Of a stretch of DNA of 64,000 nucleotides, positions 28,301 through 38,341 are shown in pieces. This DNA is from Bacteroides timonensis. GTDB lineage: Bacteria > Bacteroidota > Bacteroidia > Bacteroidales > Bacteroidaceae. Below the pieces are notes generated by a model, which was not told the DNA's origin, searched no databases, and saw only the letters and a list, made by a program, of their open reading frames with translations. Within the stretch, counting starts at the first letter, position 1, and every line of letters starts with the position of its first letter. The DNA is taken from contig NZ_CBVI010000001.1 in NCBI RefSeq assembly GCF_000513195.1, forward strand, positions 124,001-188,000, read 5' to 3'. The translations under genes and the position numbers were made by a program.

Positions 28301-29694
28301 TCTCCCTGGAAGAAACAGACGTCATGGGCTTTCTTCATGAAATATTCCTTAGTTTTAAGGATACTGCGACATCCAAGAATATGGATTTCCGCTTCCAGCC
28401 TTCAGCGGCTTCCTACAAGATGTTCATCGACAAAGGGAATCTGGACAAAGTTGTCTACAATCTCCTGTCCAATGCCTTCAAGTACACCCCGAGCAATGGC
28501 AAAGTCATCCTTTCAGCTATCGTCGATGAGGACAGAAAATGCTTGGAAATCTCTGTAGCTGACACAGGAATCGGTATTGCCAAAGAAAAACGGGGAGAAT
28601 TGTTCAAACGCTTCATGCAAAGTAACTTTTCAAGCAATAGTACAGGTATAGGACTACATCTGACACACGAACTGGTAAATGTCCATAAAGGGACTATCAA
28701 TTATGATGAGAACCAGGGAGGAGGATCTGTTTTCACTGTTTCACTCCCTATCGACATCAGTGTATATGAAGAAAAAGATTTCCTGATTCCTCACAATGCC
28801 TTTCTGGAAGAGAAAGCATATAAACCGGAAAGTAATGAAGAAGAAAAAAGCCTGGAAGTAAATGTAACAAAGAAAAAAGAGCCTTCGAACCAGTACAAAT
28901 TGCTCATCATAGAGGATGACAACGACGTACGCGAATTCTTGAAAGAAGAATTCAAACTTTATTTTGAAGTTGTTACTGAAGCAGACGGCCTTTCCGGTCT
29001 GGAACGTGCACGTACATACGATGCCGATCTCATCATCTGTGATGTACTGATGCCGGGACCCACAGGCTTCGAAGTTACCCAAAAGCTTAAAAATGATTTC
29101 GACACCAGCCACATCCCCATCATATTATTAACAGCCATGAGCTCGGCAGAAAATCACCTGAAAGGCGTGGAAAGCGGAGCGGATGCATATATCACCAAAC
29201 CATTCAGTCCCAAGCTATTGCTGGCAAGAGTATTCCAGCTGATAAAGCAACGTGAAAAGTTACGGAAGAAATTCTCGGATGATCCGGGAATGATTACTCC
29301 TGCTATCTGTACGTCAGAGAAAGACAAACAATTTGCCGATAAGCTTCAGGTTATTCTGGAAGAACAGATTAGTAATAGCGAATTCGCCGTAGATGACCTT
29401 GCTTCAGTAATGGGACTGGGACGTTCCACTTTCTATCGCAAGGTACGTGGAATAACCGGCTATTCCCCCAATGAATACATGCGTATCATCCGCATGAAGA
29501 AAGCTGCCGAGCTTTTACTTGAAAATCGTTATACAGTGGCAGAGGTATCTTACAAGATAGGCATCGAAGACCCATTCTATTTCAGCAAATGCTTCAAAAA
29601 ACAGTTCGGAGTATCTCCATCCGTATATTTACGTGGTAAGAATGACCCGAAAGAAAAGGAGGTTGATGACAAAGAAGAAGACATTCCTGAATGA
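25384..29694 (+). CDS. Hybrid two-component system regulator (HTCS) of the locus
   Basis: 1,436 residues. Signal peptide (1-22), then a periplasmic double propeller built of repeats such as GFIWMGTLNGLSRYDG, GNIWIGTDHGVALV, GRIWIGSSGGGLSM and GNLWIATEYGISRFNPE, a Y_Y_Y domain (about 760-845), one membrane helix (about 862-883), histidine kinase with phospho-acceptor His913 in ISHEFRTPLTL, ATP-binding domain with DTGIGI and GIGLHL, a receiver domain with Asp1220 in IICDVLMPG, and an AraC-type DNA-binding domain ending in DPFYFSKCFKKQFGVSPS. The sensor binds an oligosaccharide in the periplasm and activates the SusC/SusD and enzyme genes. The sensed ligand is probably an unsaturated RG-I oligomer; this is inference. 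Confidence 0.96.
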   Translation: MKKHFSLVCLYLLLSILNTSASVEVRSTHMTTADGLANNSVCYVFQDSKGFIWMGTLNGLSRYDGNTFITLLPEGDTQPGRLSLSSNHVRSISEDRNGFLWLETSGEFFNCYDLKAERFVDFTGRGEYRQHYDRKAEAPNGDIWLWNSHNGCRLITYHNGDFSSVAYKKSSGNLPSDSVAYVYPDPHGNIWIGTDHGVALVSSAQTVIVDNNNAFAAQNFEKDVFFLSTDGIINRKSGTAPTATSARLPRGEGGITLYGTLRLQNEWVIFTNTGGYLFDMKTQHVSRHPELDIRNGNVLTDNRGDFWIYNNTGQVWYVNATTRAVKTFRLSPPDKLNYVDMERYHIVHDSRGIIWISTYGNGLFAYNATTEELQHFGFQIDGFSHISSNYLQYIMEDSSGAIWVSSEYTGIARLTILNEGIKRIYPEAISLSDRSNTVRMITRLKNDDICIGTRGGGVYTYDPPINTQKKEVHYNSNIYAMAEDLNGTLWMGSRGEGLCIGEKWYVNHSNDAHSISNNHIFTLYCDRKDRMWIGTFGGGLDLAIKENNGYTFRHFFTKTFGQRRTRTIIEDSSGWIWVGNSDGVYVFSPDSLQADPQNYLTYNYNNGKLRSNEIKCIYQDTRGRIWIGSSGGGLSMCIPGTDYRNLTFKHYGTSNGLVNDMVQAIAEDKQGNLWIATEYGISRFNPETQAFDNYFFSAYTLGNVYSDNSSCVSKNGSLLFGTNYGLLVINPEQMGNNPVLNSSITFTNLQVNGISMRPGDPDSPLSSAMMYTDEIELKHFQRSFVIDFTTFDYSKTNSYTYTYRLENYDKEWSSPSPLSFASYKNLPPGKYSLHVKICNATGILGDQEAVLKITITPPFWKTTWAFLIYAFLLTVILYITYRLIRNFNLLRNKVQVEKQLTEYKLVFFTNISHEFRTPLTLIQGALEKIQSIDKVPKEMVNSLKVMNKSTQRMLRLINQLLEFRKMQNNKLALSLEETDVMGFLHEIFLSFKDTATSKNMDFRFQPSAASYKMFIDKGNLDKVVYNLLSNAFKYTPSNGKVILSAIVDEDRKCLEISVADTGIGIAKEKRGELFKRFMQSNFSSNSTGIGLHLTHELVNVHKGTINYDENQGGGSVFTVSLPIDISVYEEKDFLIPHNAFLEEKAYKPESNEEEKSLEVNVTKKKEPSNQYKLLIIEDDNDVREFLKEEFKLYFEVVTEADGLSGLERARTYDADLIICDVLMPGPTGFEVTQKLKNDFDTSHIPIILLTAMSSAENHLKGVESGADAYITKPFSPKLLLARVFQLIKQREKLRKKFSDDPGMITPAICTSEKDKQFADKLQVILEEQISNSEFAVDDLASVMGLGRSTFYRKVRGITGYSPNEYMRIIRMKKAAELLLENRYTVAEVSYKIGIEDPFYFSKCFKKQFGVSPSVYLRGKNDPKEKEVDDKEEDIPE

Positions 29695-29706
29695 TAACAC
29701 ATGCAA

Positions 29707-29739
29707 AAAGCCCCGGGATATTCAGCATTCCGGGGCTTT
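29707..29739. terminator. Bidirectional terminator between HTCS and guaA
   Basis: AAAGCCCCGG (29707-29716) and CCGGGGCTTT (29730-29739) form a perfect 10-bp GC-rich stem with A/T flanks on both sides. It serves two convergent genes. Confidence 0.9.
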
Positions 29740-29750
29740 CTGTATATGAA

Positions 29751-31304
29751 TCACTCCCACTCTATCGTTGCAGGCGGTTTTGACGAAATATCATAAGTTA
29801 CCCGGTTCACCCCTTTCACCTTATTAATAATATCATTGGAAACCTTACCCAGGAATTCGTAAGGCAAATGTGCCCAGTCTGCCGTCATAGCATCCGTAGA
29901 AGTCACAGCACGCAGCGCAATGGCACGTTCATACGTACGTTCATCTCCCATCACACCAACTGATTGCACGGGAAGCAAGATAACGCCCGCCTGCCAAACC
30001 TGATGATAAAGAGAAGTTTCGCTACCATCAGCTTCTTTCACTTTCCAGTCACGCAAGCCCTGAATAAAGATATCATCCGCATTTTGCAAAATAGCTACTT
30101 TCTCCGGAGTAATATCACCCAAAATACGCACAGCCAAACCGGGTCCAGGGAAAGGATGACGAGTAATCAGATGTTCAGGCATACCCAATCCGCGACCTAC
30201 ACGGCGAACCTCATCTTTAAACAACAAGCGAAGCGGCTCACAAAGTTTCAGGTGCATCTTTTCAGGTAAACCACCTACATTATGATGACTCTTAATAACC
30301 GTACCGGTAATAGAAAGAGACTCGATACAATCAGGATAGATCGTACCCTGTGCCAGCCATTTCACATCTTTAATCTTATGGGCCTCCTCATCAAATACTT
30401 CGATAAAACCTTTGCCTATAATCTTACGCTTTTCCTCAGGCTCCGTTACACCTGCCAGTTCTGCAAAGAACTTGGCACTGGCATCTACGCCGATAACATT
30501 CAGACCGAGACATTCATAATCGTGTAGTACATTCTTGAACTCATTCTTACGGAGCATGCCGTGATCTACGAAGATACAAGTCAGATTCTTACCGATAGCG
30601 CGGTTCAGCAATACAGCAGCTACGGAAGAATCCACACCACCGCTCAAACCGAGAACTACCTTATCGTCACCCAACTGTTCCTTCAATTCGGCAACCGTTG
30701 TTTCAATAAAGGAAGCAGCACTCCAGTCCTGTTTGCAACCGCAAACATCCACCACGAAATTCTTCAGCATCCGCGTGCCATCTTCGCTGTGAAATACTTC
30801 CGGATGGAACTGTACTCCCCACACCTTTTCGTTCTCTATCTGATAAGCAGCAATCGCCACCTTATCCGTCGAAGCTATTTTTTTGAAATTGGAAGGGATA
30901 ACCGTAATTGTGTCTCCGTGACTCATCCACACCTGTGTATTTTCCTTCACGTCCTTGAACAGCACATTATCCTTGTCAAAAGAGCTCAAGTGTGCACGTC
31001 CGTACTCACGACTTCCGGCAGGTTCCACCTTGCCGCCATTGGTATAAGCGATAAACTGCGCACCGTAGCAGATACCCAGAATAGGATACTTTCCACGAAT
31101 TTCACTCAGATCAGCTTTAAATGCACTTTCATCGTATACAGAGAACGGGCTTCCCGAAAGAATAACCCCCTTTACACTCTCATCCCCCTCCGGGAACTTA
31201 TTATAAGGTAAAATTTCGCAATACGTATTCAATTCACGGACACGACGGGCTATAAGCTGCGTAGTCTGCGAACCAAAATCAAGAATGACAATCTTTTCTT
31301 GCAT
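29751..31304 (-). CDS. guaA: GMP synthase (glutamine-hydrolysing)
   Basis: 517 residues, close to the usual length. Makes GMP from XMP, ATP and glutamine in the cytoplasm. N-terminal class I amidotransferase with Cys79 in GICYGAQ and the QFHPEV motif near residue 166; ATP-pyrophosphatase domain with [10 protein letters not shown] near 218; C-terminal dimerisation domain ending [17 protein letters not shown], the invariant GuaA end. It is a single gene flanked by a shared terminator and a repeat-rich intergenic region. No sign of horizontal transfer. Confidence 0.98.
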   Translation of the reverse strand: MQEKIVILDFGSQTTQLIARRVRELNTYCEILPYNKFPEGDESVKGVILSGSPFSVYDESAFKADLSEIRGKYPILGICYGAQFIAYTNGGKVEPAGSREYGRAHLSSFDKDNVLFKDVKENTQVWMSHGDTITVIPSNFKKIASTDKVAIAAYQIENEKVWGVQFHPEVFHSEDGTRMLKNFVVDVCGCKQDWSAASFIETTVAELKEQLGDDKVVLGLSGGVDSSVAAVLLNRAIGKNLTCIFVDHGMLRKNEFKNVLHDYECLGLNVIGVDASAKFFAELAGVTEPEEKRKIIGKGFIEVFDEEAHKIKDVKWLAQGTIYPDCIESLSITGTVIKSHHNVGGLPEKMHLKLCEPLRLLFKDEVRRVGRGLGMPEHLITRHPFPGPGLAVRILGDITPEKVAILQNADDIFIQGLRDWKVKEADGSETSLYHQVWQAGVILLPVQSVGVMGDERTYERAIALRAVTSTDAMTADWAHLPYEFLGKVSNDIINKVKGVNRVTYDISSKPPATIEWE

Positions 31305-31483
31305 ATAATCTGTATGGATTTAATTAAAATGTTCCGCAAAAGTAGAAAAAAGTAAGAAAATAACGGGAATAATAGCCAGAAAATCTATATTTCATAACAT
31401 AATTAATGAATTTGGTAACCGGAAAGACACATAGAACATAGTCAAATCAGCTTTAAAAACATTACTGATAATCAAGATATTAC
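31305..31483. other. AT-rich upstream region of guaA
   Basis: Contains CAAAAGTA on the plus strand (31336-31343), which on the minus strand reads TACTTTTG, a match to TAnnTTTG, giving a probable guaA promoter with a leader of about 25 nt. Nothing else recognisable before the repeat arrays begin. Confidence 0.5.
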
Positions 31484-31571
31484 AAGGAGTTAACTTCCTG
31501 TCAACAAAGAGTTAATTTCTTGTCGACAGGAAGTTAACTCCTTGCTGACAGGGAATGAATTGTCCCGTTTT
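31484..31571. repeat. 22-bp-period array A (four units)
   Basis: Units at 31484, 31506, 31528 and 31550 are exactly 22 bases apart. The first three share the AGTTAA[CT] core inside a small palindrome (GGAGTTAACTTCC type). Units one and three also pair with each other: 31484-31502 is the perfect reverse complement of 31525-31543 (19 bp). The fourth unit is degenerate (GGGAATGAATTGTCCC). No coding capacity. Confidence 0.8.
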
Positions 31572-31592
31572 TCCTACCGCCTATTACCCTCA

Positions 31593-31680
31593 CCGTATCC
31601 GATCCGTATTTGCTCCGTACCTAAGCGTTTGGACCAGATACGGCCCAGGTACGGGCCAGACACGGACCGGGTACAGTGAG
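31593..31680. repeat. 11-bp-period inverted array next to mscL
   Basis: Three units starting CCGTA at 31593, 31604 and 31615 step by 11 bases; after a centre near 31634, inverse units with TACGG/CACGG start at 31637, 31648 and 31659, also at 11-base steps, ending at 31680. The outermost CCTCAC and GTGAGG pair. The array lies just after the mscL stop codon and could form a long hairpin there. Confidence 0.75.
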
Positions 31681-31698
31681 GATTATTTTTTGTTCTTT

Positions 31699-32145
31699 TT
31701 ATCGTTTTTCTTTCAAGATATCCCTGATTTCTGTCAGTAAGACTTCTTCTTTACTAGGTGCAGGAGGAGCAGGAGGTGCTGCGGGAGCTTCTGTCTCCTT
31801 CTTAGCCGTCAGCCTGGTCAGCAACTTGATGAACAGGAAAATAGAAAAAGCAATAATGAGAAAGTCAAACGTCACTTGCAGGAAATTTCCATAATTCAAG
31901 GTTACGGCGGCAATCTCTTTACCGTCCACAACTTCAGCAGGTTTCATCACCCACTTCAGGTCCGTAAAGTTCACACCTCCCACCAATAAACCGAGAGGCG
32001 GCATGATAATATCTGCCACAACAGAAGATACAATTTTACCAAACGCGCCACCGATGATTACACCGACAGCCATATCTATCACATTGCCTTTCATGGCAAA
32101 TGATTTAAAATCTTGTAAAAATGAACTTTTTCCCATCACTTCCAT
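31699..32145 (-). CDS. mscL: Large-conductance mechanosensitive channel
   Basis: 148 residues. Inner-membrane channel that opens under high membrane tension after hypo-osmotic shock. The N-terminal amphipathic part [29 protein letters not shown] with the first helix is classic MscL; the second helix is [17 protein letters not shown]; the cytoplasmic tail holds an Ala/Pro-rich stretch and ends in [12 protein letters not shown], the conserved pentamer bundle. The annotated ATG gives MEVMGKSSF; the second Met (MGKSSF) is an equally good start. It is monocistronic. Confidence 0.97.
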   Translation of the reverse strand: MEVMGKSSFLQDFKSFAMKGNVIDMAVGVIIGGAFGKIVSSVVADIIMPPLGLLVGGVNFTDLKWVMKPAEVVDGKEIAAVTLNYGNFLQVTFDFLIIAFSIFLFIKLLTRLTAKKETEAPAAPPAPPAPSKEEVLLTEIRDILKEKR

Positions 32146-32176
32146 TATTTAATTATAAAATTAAGTGCGAATATAA

Positions 32177-33286
<1,110 letters not shown>

Positions 33287-33312
33287 TAAGCAGAGTACAA
33301 AATAATATTTAA

Positions 33313-33346
33313 AACAGGCAATCTCGACGAGGTTGCCTGTTTTTTG
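33313..33346 (+). terminator. gap terminator
   Basis: AAACAGGCAA (33313-33322) pairs with TTGCCTGTTT (33334-33343), and the T run extends to 33346. Confidence 0.92.
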
Positions 33347-33430
33347 TTAAAATACAACGGGTTATTCATTAAATCAGCTATTTTTTTTGCACTTTTGCGG
33401 TTAGATTATTTTTACCGAACCTAAGTAAGT

Positions 33431-35527
33431 ATGATAAAATTAAAACTAACGCTAACATTACTCTGCTTTATGAATATAATACAGGCTCAAAACCCTTTTT
33501 TTGAAAAGTATTCTACGCCTCACGGTACTATCCCGTTTGAAAAGATAAAGACCGAACATTATGAACCCGCCATTCGTGAAGGTATCAACCGTCACAATGC
33601 GGAGATTGATGCTATTACCAATAACCCGGAAGCGGCTACATTCGCCAACACGGTCGCTGCTTACGAGAAGTCCGGCGAACTGTTGAACCAAGTCAGCACT
33701 GTATTCGGCAATCTGCTGAGTGCGGAAACCAACGATGACATGCAGGAACTGGCAAAATCCATCATGCCGTTGCTGAGCGAACATGGCAATAACATCACTC
33801 TGAATGAGAAGTTATTTGCACGCATTAAGGCAGTGTATGACCAGAAAGACCAGGCTAATCTTACTCCCGAGCAAAATAAGCTGCTGGAGAAGGTGTACAA
33901 TAGCTTTGTTCGCAGTGGAGCTAATCTCGAAGGAGAAGCCAAAGAGCAATACCGTGCTCTGAGCAAAGAACTTAGCTTGCTAACCCTGCAATTCGGAGAA
34001 AACAACCTGAAAGAAACCAACGACTATAAACTGGTACTGACAGACCCTGCACAACTTGCCGGCCTGCCGCAAAGCGCCATTGATGCAGCCGCAGAAACTG
34101 CCAAAGAAAAAGGCGTGGAAGGATGGGTATTCACCTTGCAGGCCCCCAGTTATAGCCCGTTTATGACGTATGCCAGTAACCGCGATTTGCGTTGTAAGCT
34201 TTATATGGCATATAATACCAAATGTACCCATAACAATGAAACCAACAATCTGGAGATTGTAAAGAAGCTTGTTAATACCCGCCTGGCTATTGCGCAACTT
34301 TTGGGATACAGCAGTTTTGCTGAATATAACCTAAAAGAGCGAATGGCAGAAAACAGTGGCAATGTATATAAACTGCTGGATCAGCTACTGGACGCTTACA
34401 CTCCCACCGCCAAGCAAGAATATGCAGAGGTAGAGGCTTTGGCACGCCAACTGGAAGGCAGTGACTTCACAGTGATGCCTTGGGACTGGTCTTATTATTC
34501 CCATAAACTGAAAGACCAGAAATTCCGGATAGATGATGAAATGCTCCGTCCCTATTTTGAACTGAGCAAGGTAAAAGACGGTGTATTCGGTCTGGCCACC
34601 CGCTTGTATGGCATTACTTTCAAGAAAAACAGCGATATACCGGTATACCATAAGGATGTGGATGCATATGAGGTATTCGACAAAGACGGCAAATTCCTGT
34701 CCGTGCTCTATACAGACTTCCATCCCAGAGACGGTAAACGTGCAGGCGCATGGATGACTTCTTATAAAGAACAATGGATTGACGAGACAACCGGTGAAAA
34801 CAGTCGTCCACACATATCTATTGTGATGAACTTCACCAAGCCGACAAAAGACAAGCCTGCCTTACTGACATTTGGTGAACTGGAGACATTCCTGCATGAA
34901 TTTGGGCATAGCCTGCATGGTATGTTCGCGAATTCCACCTATGAAAACCTGAGCGGTACAAATGTATATTGGGACTTTGTGGAACTTCCCTCTCAATTCA
35001 TGGAAAACTTCGCTATTGAAAAGGAGTTCCTTCACACATTTGCCAGACATTATCAGACCGGAGAACTCATCCCGGACGAATTGGTACAGCGCATTGTAGA
35101 TTCTTCTAATTTCGATGCCGCTTATGCCTGCCTGCGTCAAGTTAGCTTTGGATTACTGGATATGGCATGGTACACCCGTACTACCCCATTTGATGGCGAC
35201 GTGAAGGTTTATGAAAAAGAAGCATGGAAGAAAGCACAGATTCTTCCTATGGTAGAAGATGCCTGTATGAGTACACAGTTCTCGCATATCTTTGCCGGAG
35301 GTTATTCTGCCGGATATTACAGCTATAAATGGGCGGAAGTTCTGGATGCAGATGCTTTCTCACTGTTTAAACAAAAAGGAATCTTCAATCCGGAAGTAGC
35401 CGCTTCCTTCAGGGAAAACATTCTTTCCAAAGGAGGAACAGAACACCCGATGACACTATACAAACGCTTTCGCGGACAAGAACCAACTATTGATGCATTA
35501 TTAATCAGAAATGGAATAAAGAAATGA
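33431..35527 (+). CDS. dcp: M3-family metallopeptidase (peptidyl-dipeptidase Dcp type)
   Basis: 698 residues with a signal-like N-terminus (LTLTLLCFMNIIQAQ), so probably periplasmic. Zinc site HEFGH at residues 489-493 (LETFLHEFGHSLHGMF), third ligand in the following ENLSGTNVYWDFVELPSQFMENF segment, and the C-terminal FSHIFAGGYSAGYYSYKWAEVLDADAF motif typical of Dcp/oligopeptidase A. It should remove dipeptides from the C-terminus of peptides. Its stop overlaps the start of the next lipoprotein gene (ATGA), so these two are coupled. Confidence 0.95.
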   Translation: MIKLKLTLTLLCFMNIIQAQNPFFEKYSTPHGTIPFEKIKTEHYEPAIREGINRHNAEIDAITNNPEAATFANTVAAYEKSGELLNQVSTVFGNLLSAETNDDMQELAKSIMPLLSEHGNNITLNEKLFARIKAVYDQKDQANLTPEQNKLLEKVYNSFVRSGANLEGEAKEQYRALSKELSLLTLQFGENNLKETNDYKLVLTDPAQLAGLPQSAIDAAAETAKEKGVEGWVFTLQAPSYSPFMTYASNRDLRCKLYMAYNTKCTHNNETNNLEIVKKLVNTRLAIAQLLGYSSFAEYNLKERMAENSGNVYKLLDQLLDAYTPTAKQEYAEVEALARQLEGSDFTVMPWDWSYYSHKLKDQKFRIDDEMLRPYFELSKVKDGVFGLATRLYGITFKKNSDIPVYHKDVDAYEVFDKDGKFLSVLYTDFHPRDGKRAGAWMTSYKEQWIDETTGENSRPHISIVMNFTKPTKDKPALLTFGELETFLHEFGHSLHGMFANSTYENLSGTNVYWDFVELPSQFMENFAIEKEFLHTFARHYQTGELIPDELVQRIVDSSNFDAAYACLRQVSFGLLDMAWYTRTTPFDGDVKVYEKEAWKKAQILPMVEDACMSTQFSHIFAGGYSAGYYSYKWAEVLDADAFSLFKQKGIFNPEVAASFRENILSKGGTEHPMTLYKRFRGQEPTIDALLIRNGIKK

Positions 35528-36045
35528 AAAAGATGAAGACCTATATACAGTTACTGTTAGTCGCTCTCTTCTTACCCGTATTGAGCGCTTGTGATCAGGA
35601 AGACGATGTCATTGACATCTTCACCGGAAAAACCTGGTACATGACTTACATTGCAGTGGAAGGGCAAAACAAAATGTACGACTTCTGGCAAAACGATCAA
35701 GATGCCAGAGAAAAAAGTTTTAAGACGATTACAGGAGATAATTACACTTTAGTGTTTGAAGGTGCTAACGTAAACGATGTAGCAATCGGGACTTTTAGCG
35801 GGAAAGCCACCAGCGCCTCTGTCAATGGTGACTGGAGTGCAAATGGGGATAATCGGGAATTAAAGATTACCATAAAAAATGGAGGAGGAACCGATGGGGA
35901 TAAGTATTTAGGTAAGGCCTTTATGGACGGACTAAAGAGTGCATTCAAATATGGAGGAGATAATAAGAATCTATATATTTATTACAAAGAGGGACAGACT
36001 GTAAAGTTCATCTCTTTCGCTCCACAACGTAACTCAGGTAATTAA
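35524..36045 (+). CDS. Small lipoprotein, DUF4847-like
   Basis: 173 residues. Lipoprotein signal ends LSAC (Cys23). The rest is a compact beta-rich domain (GKTWYMTYIAVEGQNKMYDFW, NRELKITIKNGGGTDGDKYLGKAFMDGLKSAFKYGGD) that resembles the Bacteroides DUF4847 family as I remember it; function unknown. It overlaps the Dcp-like gene by 4 bases and is followed 4 bases later by dCMP deaminase, so it is inside an operon. MKTYIQ at 35533 is an alternative start. Confidence 0.7.
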   Translation: MKKMKTYIQLLLVALFLPVLSACDQEDDVIDIFTGKTWYMTYIAVEGQNKMYDFWQNDQDAREKSFKTITGDNYTLVFEGANVNDVAIGTFSGKATSASVNGDWSANGDNRELKITIKNGGGTDGDKYLGKAFMDGLKSAFKYGGDNKNLYIYYKEGQTVKFISFAPQRNSGN

Positions 36046-36049
36046 GACT

Positions 36050-36511
36050 ATGGAAGGTTCTGCTAAAGAAAAACAAGAAGCACTGGACAAGCGTTATATA
36101 CGTATGGCAAGTATCTGGGCGGAAAATTCATATTGTAAACGCCGCCAGGTAGGTGCACTCATCGTCAAAGATAAAATGATCATTTCTGACGGGTATAACG
36201 GAACGCCTGCCGGTTTTGAAAATGTATGTGAAGACGATAACAACGTTACCAAACCTTACGTGTTGCATGCCGAGGCGAATGCAATCACGAAAATAGCACG
36301 CTCTAACAATAGCAGCGACGGTGCCACTATGTATGTCACCGCTTCGCCATGCATCGAATGTTCAAAACTGATTATCCAGGCAGGTATCAAACGAGTGGTT
36401 TACTCCGAAAAGTACCGTTTGGAAGACGGTATCGAACTTTTGAAGCGTGCAGGTATCGAGGTAGTTTATGTAGCTACAAGTGACGAGCTACAGGCTACAA
36501 GTAAAGAATAA
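36050..36511 (+). CDS. dCMP/cytidine deaminase family protein (ComEB-like)
   Basis: 153 residues. Zinc deaminase motifs: HAEANAI and ASPCIECSKLIIQAG, preceded by AENSYCKRRQVGALIVKDKMIISDGYNGTPAGFEN, typical of deoxycytidylate deaminases that supply dUMP for thymidylate synthesis. Cytoplasmic. The last 12 residues (ATSDELQATSKE) are encoded by an intergenic 7-bp-period repeat that overlaps the stop codon, so the native gene probably ended earlier, near VVYV. The tail is unlikely to matter for activity. Confidence 0.93.
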   Translation: MEGSAKEKQEALDKRYIRMASIWAENSYCKRRQVGALIVKDKMIISDGYNGTPAGFENVCEDDNNVTKPYVLHAEANAITKIARSNNSSDGATMYVTASPCIECSKLIIQAGIKRVVYSEKYRLEDGIELLKRAGIEVVYVATSDELQATSKE

Positions 36512-36584
36512 AGACCTTAAACAAACAATAAACTAAAATCTGCGAAGCATACCAGCCACCACTCGTAGCTTGTAGCTCGTAGCT
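36473..36584. repeat. 7-bp-period inverted array over the deaminase stop codon
   Basis: Units GCTACAA, GTGACGA, GCTACAG, GCTACAA, GTAAAGA step by 7 bases from 36473 to 36507. The inverse units (CTCGTAG, CTTGTAG, CTCGTAG) lie at 36562-36584, just before the S41 protease gene. The left arm encodes the deaminase C-terminus; the right arm is in the leader of the protease. The same type of element occurs at 57186-57288. Confidence 0.8.
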
Positions 36585-36598
36585 AACAACTAAAAGAT

Positions 36599-38341
36599 AT
36601 GAGTACAAAAAACTCTTCCCGCTTTACCCCGCTCGTCATTGCAATCAGCGTGGTAATGGGAATTCTGATCGGAACATTTTATGCCAGGCATTTCGCCGGA
36701 AATACGCTGGGCATTATTAATGGCTCGTCCAACAAGCTGAATGCTTTGTTGCGGGTTGTTGAAGACCAGTATGTAGACACCGTCAACATGACGGATCTTG
36801 TGGAAAAAGCAATGCCACAGATATTGGCTGAGTTAGACCCCCACTCTACTTACATTCCTGCCCAGAATCTGGAGGAAGTTAATTCAGAGTTGGAAGGCAG
36901 TTTCAGCGGTATCGGTATTCAATTCACCATTCAGGATGATACGATTCATGTGAACAGTGTCATTCAAGGCGGTCCGTCCGAGAAAGTAGGACTGATGGCA
37001 GGCGACCGCATCGTTATGGTAGACGACAGCTTGTTCGCCGGAATAAAACTGACCAATGAGAAAGCCATGCGCACTTTGAAAGGTCCGAAAGGAACCAAAG
37101 TGAAATTGGGTGTCAAACGTGCTACAGAAAAAGATTTGCTGGACTTCGTCATCACCCGCGGTGATATTCCACAGAATACAATTGATGCAGCTTATATGCT
37201 CAGCAATGATTATGGATATATTCAAATCAGTAAGTTCGGACGTACCACTCATGTAGAACTGCTGAATGCTATTGCTCAACTCAGTCATCAGAATTGTAAG
37301 GGAATTATTATTGACTTGCGCGACAACACCGGTGGTTACATGGAGGCTGCCGTGCGTATGGTGAATGAATTCCTGCCGGAAGGACAACTTATTGTCTATG
37401 CCCAGGGACGCAAATACCCCCGTATGGAAGATTATGCCAACGGAACAGGCAGTTGCCAGAAAATGCCTTTGGTTGTGCTGACCAATGAAAGTTCGGCATC
37501 CGCCAGTGAAATCTTTGCAGGAGCAATTCAGGATAATGACCGTGGTACAATCGTAGGACGCCGTTCATTCGGAAAAGGATTGGTACAACAACCGATTGAC
37601 TTTAGCGATGGCTCTGCTATCCGCCTGACAATCGCCCGCTACTATACTCCATCCGGTCGTTGCATACAACGTCCGTATAAGAATGGTAAGGACGCCAAGT
37701 ACGAAATGGATTGGCTGACCCGCTACGAGCATGGTGAATTCTTCTCTAAGGATAGCATCAAGCTGGACGAGAATTTGCGCTACTCCACCCGTCTGGGACG
37801 TCCCGTTTACGGTGGTGGTGGTATTATGCCGGACGTATTCGTACCGCAGGATACCACAGGAACCTCTTCTTATCTGATTGAAGTGCTCAATAAAGGACTG
37901 ACTTTACAGTTCAGCTTCCAGTATTCCGACCGCAACCGGGCTAAACTGAATGAGTTCGAAAATGAAGAAGACATGCTGAAATATCTTCGTCAGCAAGGCA
38001 TCGTAGAACAGTTTATCCGTTTTGCAGACAGTAAGGGAGTGAAGAGACGCAATATCCTTATTCACAAGTCCTACAAGCTGATGGAAAGAAACCTTTATGG
38101 AAACATTATCTATAATATATTAGGCAGGGAGCCTTATATAAGGTATATCAACCAGGGCGATCCTACCGTACAAAAGGCATTGGAAATTCTGGAGAACGGC
38201 GAAGCATTTCCCAAAGCTCCGGAAGATGTTGTGAAAGAAGAAACGAAAGATGAAGGAAAGAAAAAAAGAACTGCGGAAGCGTATGGCATTGTTAAAGACC
38301 CGGCACGGGCTTACCACTACGCATCAATCCCAGTCTGCTGA
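36599..38341 (+). CDS. S41-family C-terminal processing protease
   Basis: 580 residues. One N-terminal membrane helix (about 10-30, LVIAISVVMGILIGTFYA), then a PDZ domain (FSGIGIQFTIQDDTIHVNSVIQGGPSEKVGLMAGDRI, about 98-185) and the S41 peptidase core: LRDNTGGYMEAAV, catalytic Ser in NESSASASEIFAGAIQD and Lys in GRRSFGKGLVQQP. It acts in the periplasm on protein C-termini. The last 30 residues overlap the start of the 5-formyl-THF cyclo-ligase gene in another frame (92 bases). The charged tail KEETKDEGKKKRTAEAYG looks like a low-constraint end. Confidence 0.95.
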   Translation: MSTKNSSRFTPLVIAISVVMGILIGTFYARHFAGNTLGIINGSSNKLNALLRVVEDQYVDTVNMTDLVEKAMPQILAELDPHSTYIPAQNLEEVNSELEGSFSGIGIQFTIQDDTIHVNSVIQGGPSEKVGLMAGDRIVMVDDSLFAGIKLTNEKAMRTLKGPKGTKVKLGVKRATEKDLLDFVITRGDIPQNTIDAAYMLSNDYGYIQISKFGRTTHVELLNAIAQLSHQNCKGIIIDLRDNTGGYMEAAVRMVNEFLPEGQLIVYAQGRKYPRMEDYANGTGSCQKMPLVVLTNESSASASEIFAGAIQDNDRGTIVGRRSFGKGLVQQPIDFSDGSAIRLTIARYYTPSGRCIQRPYKNGKDAKYEMDWLTRYEHGEFFSKDSIKLDENLRYSTRLGRPVYGGGGIMPDVFVPQDTTGTSSYLIEVLNKGLTLQFSFQYSDRNRAKLNEFENEEDMLKYLRQQGIVEQFIRFADSKGVKRRNILIHKSYKLMERNLYGNIIYNILGREPYIRYINQGDPTVQKALEILENGEAFPKAPEDVVKEETKDEGKKKRTAEAYGIVKDPARAYHYASIPVC

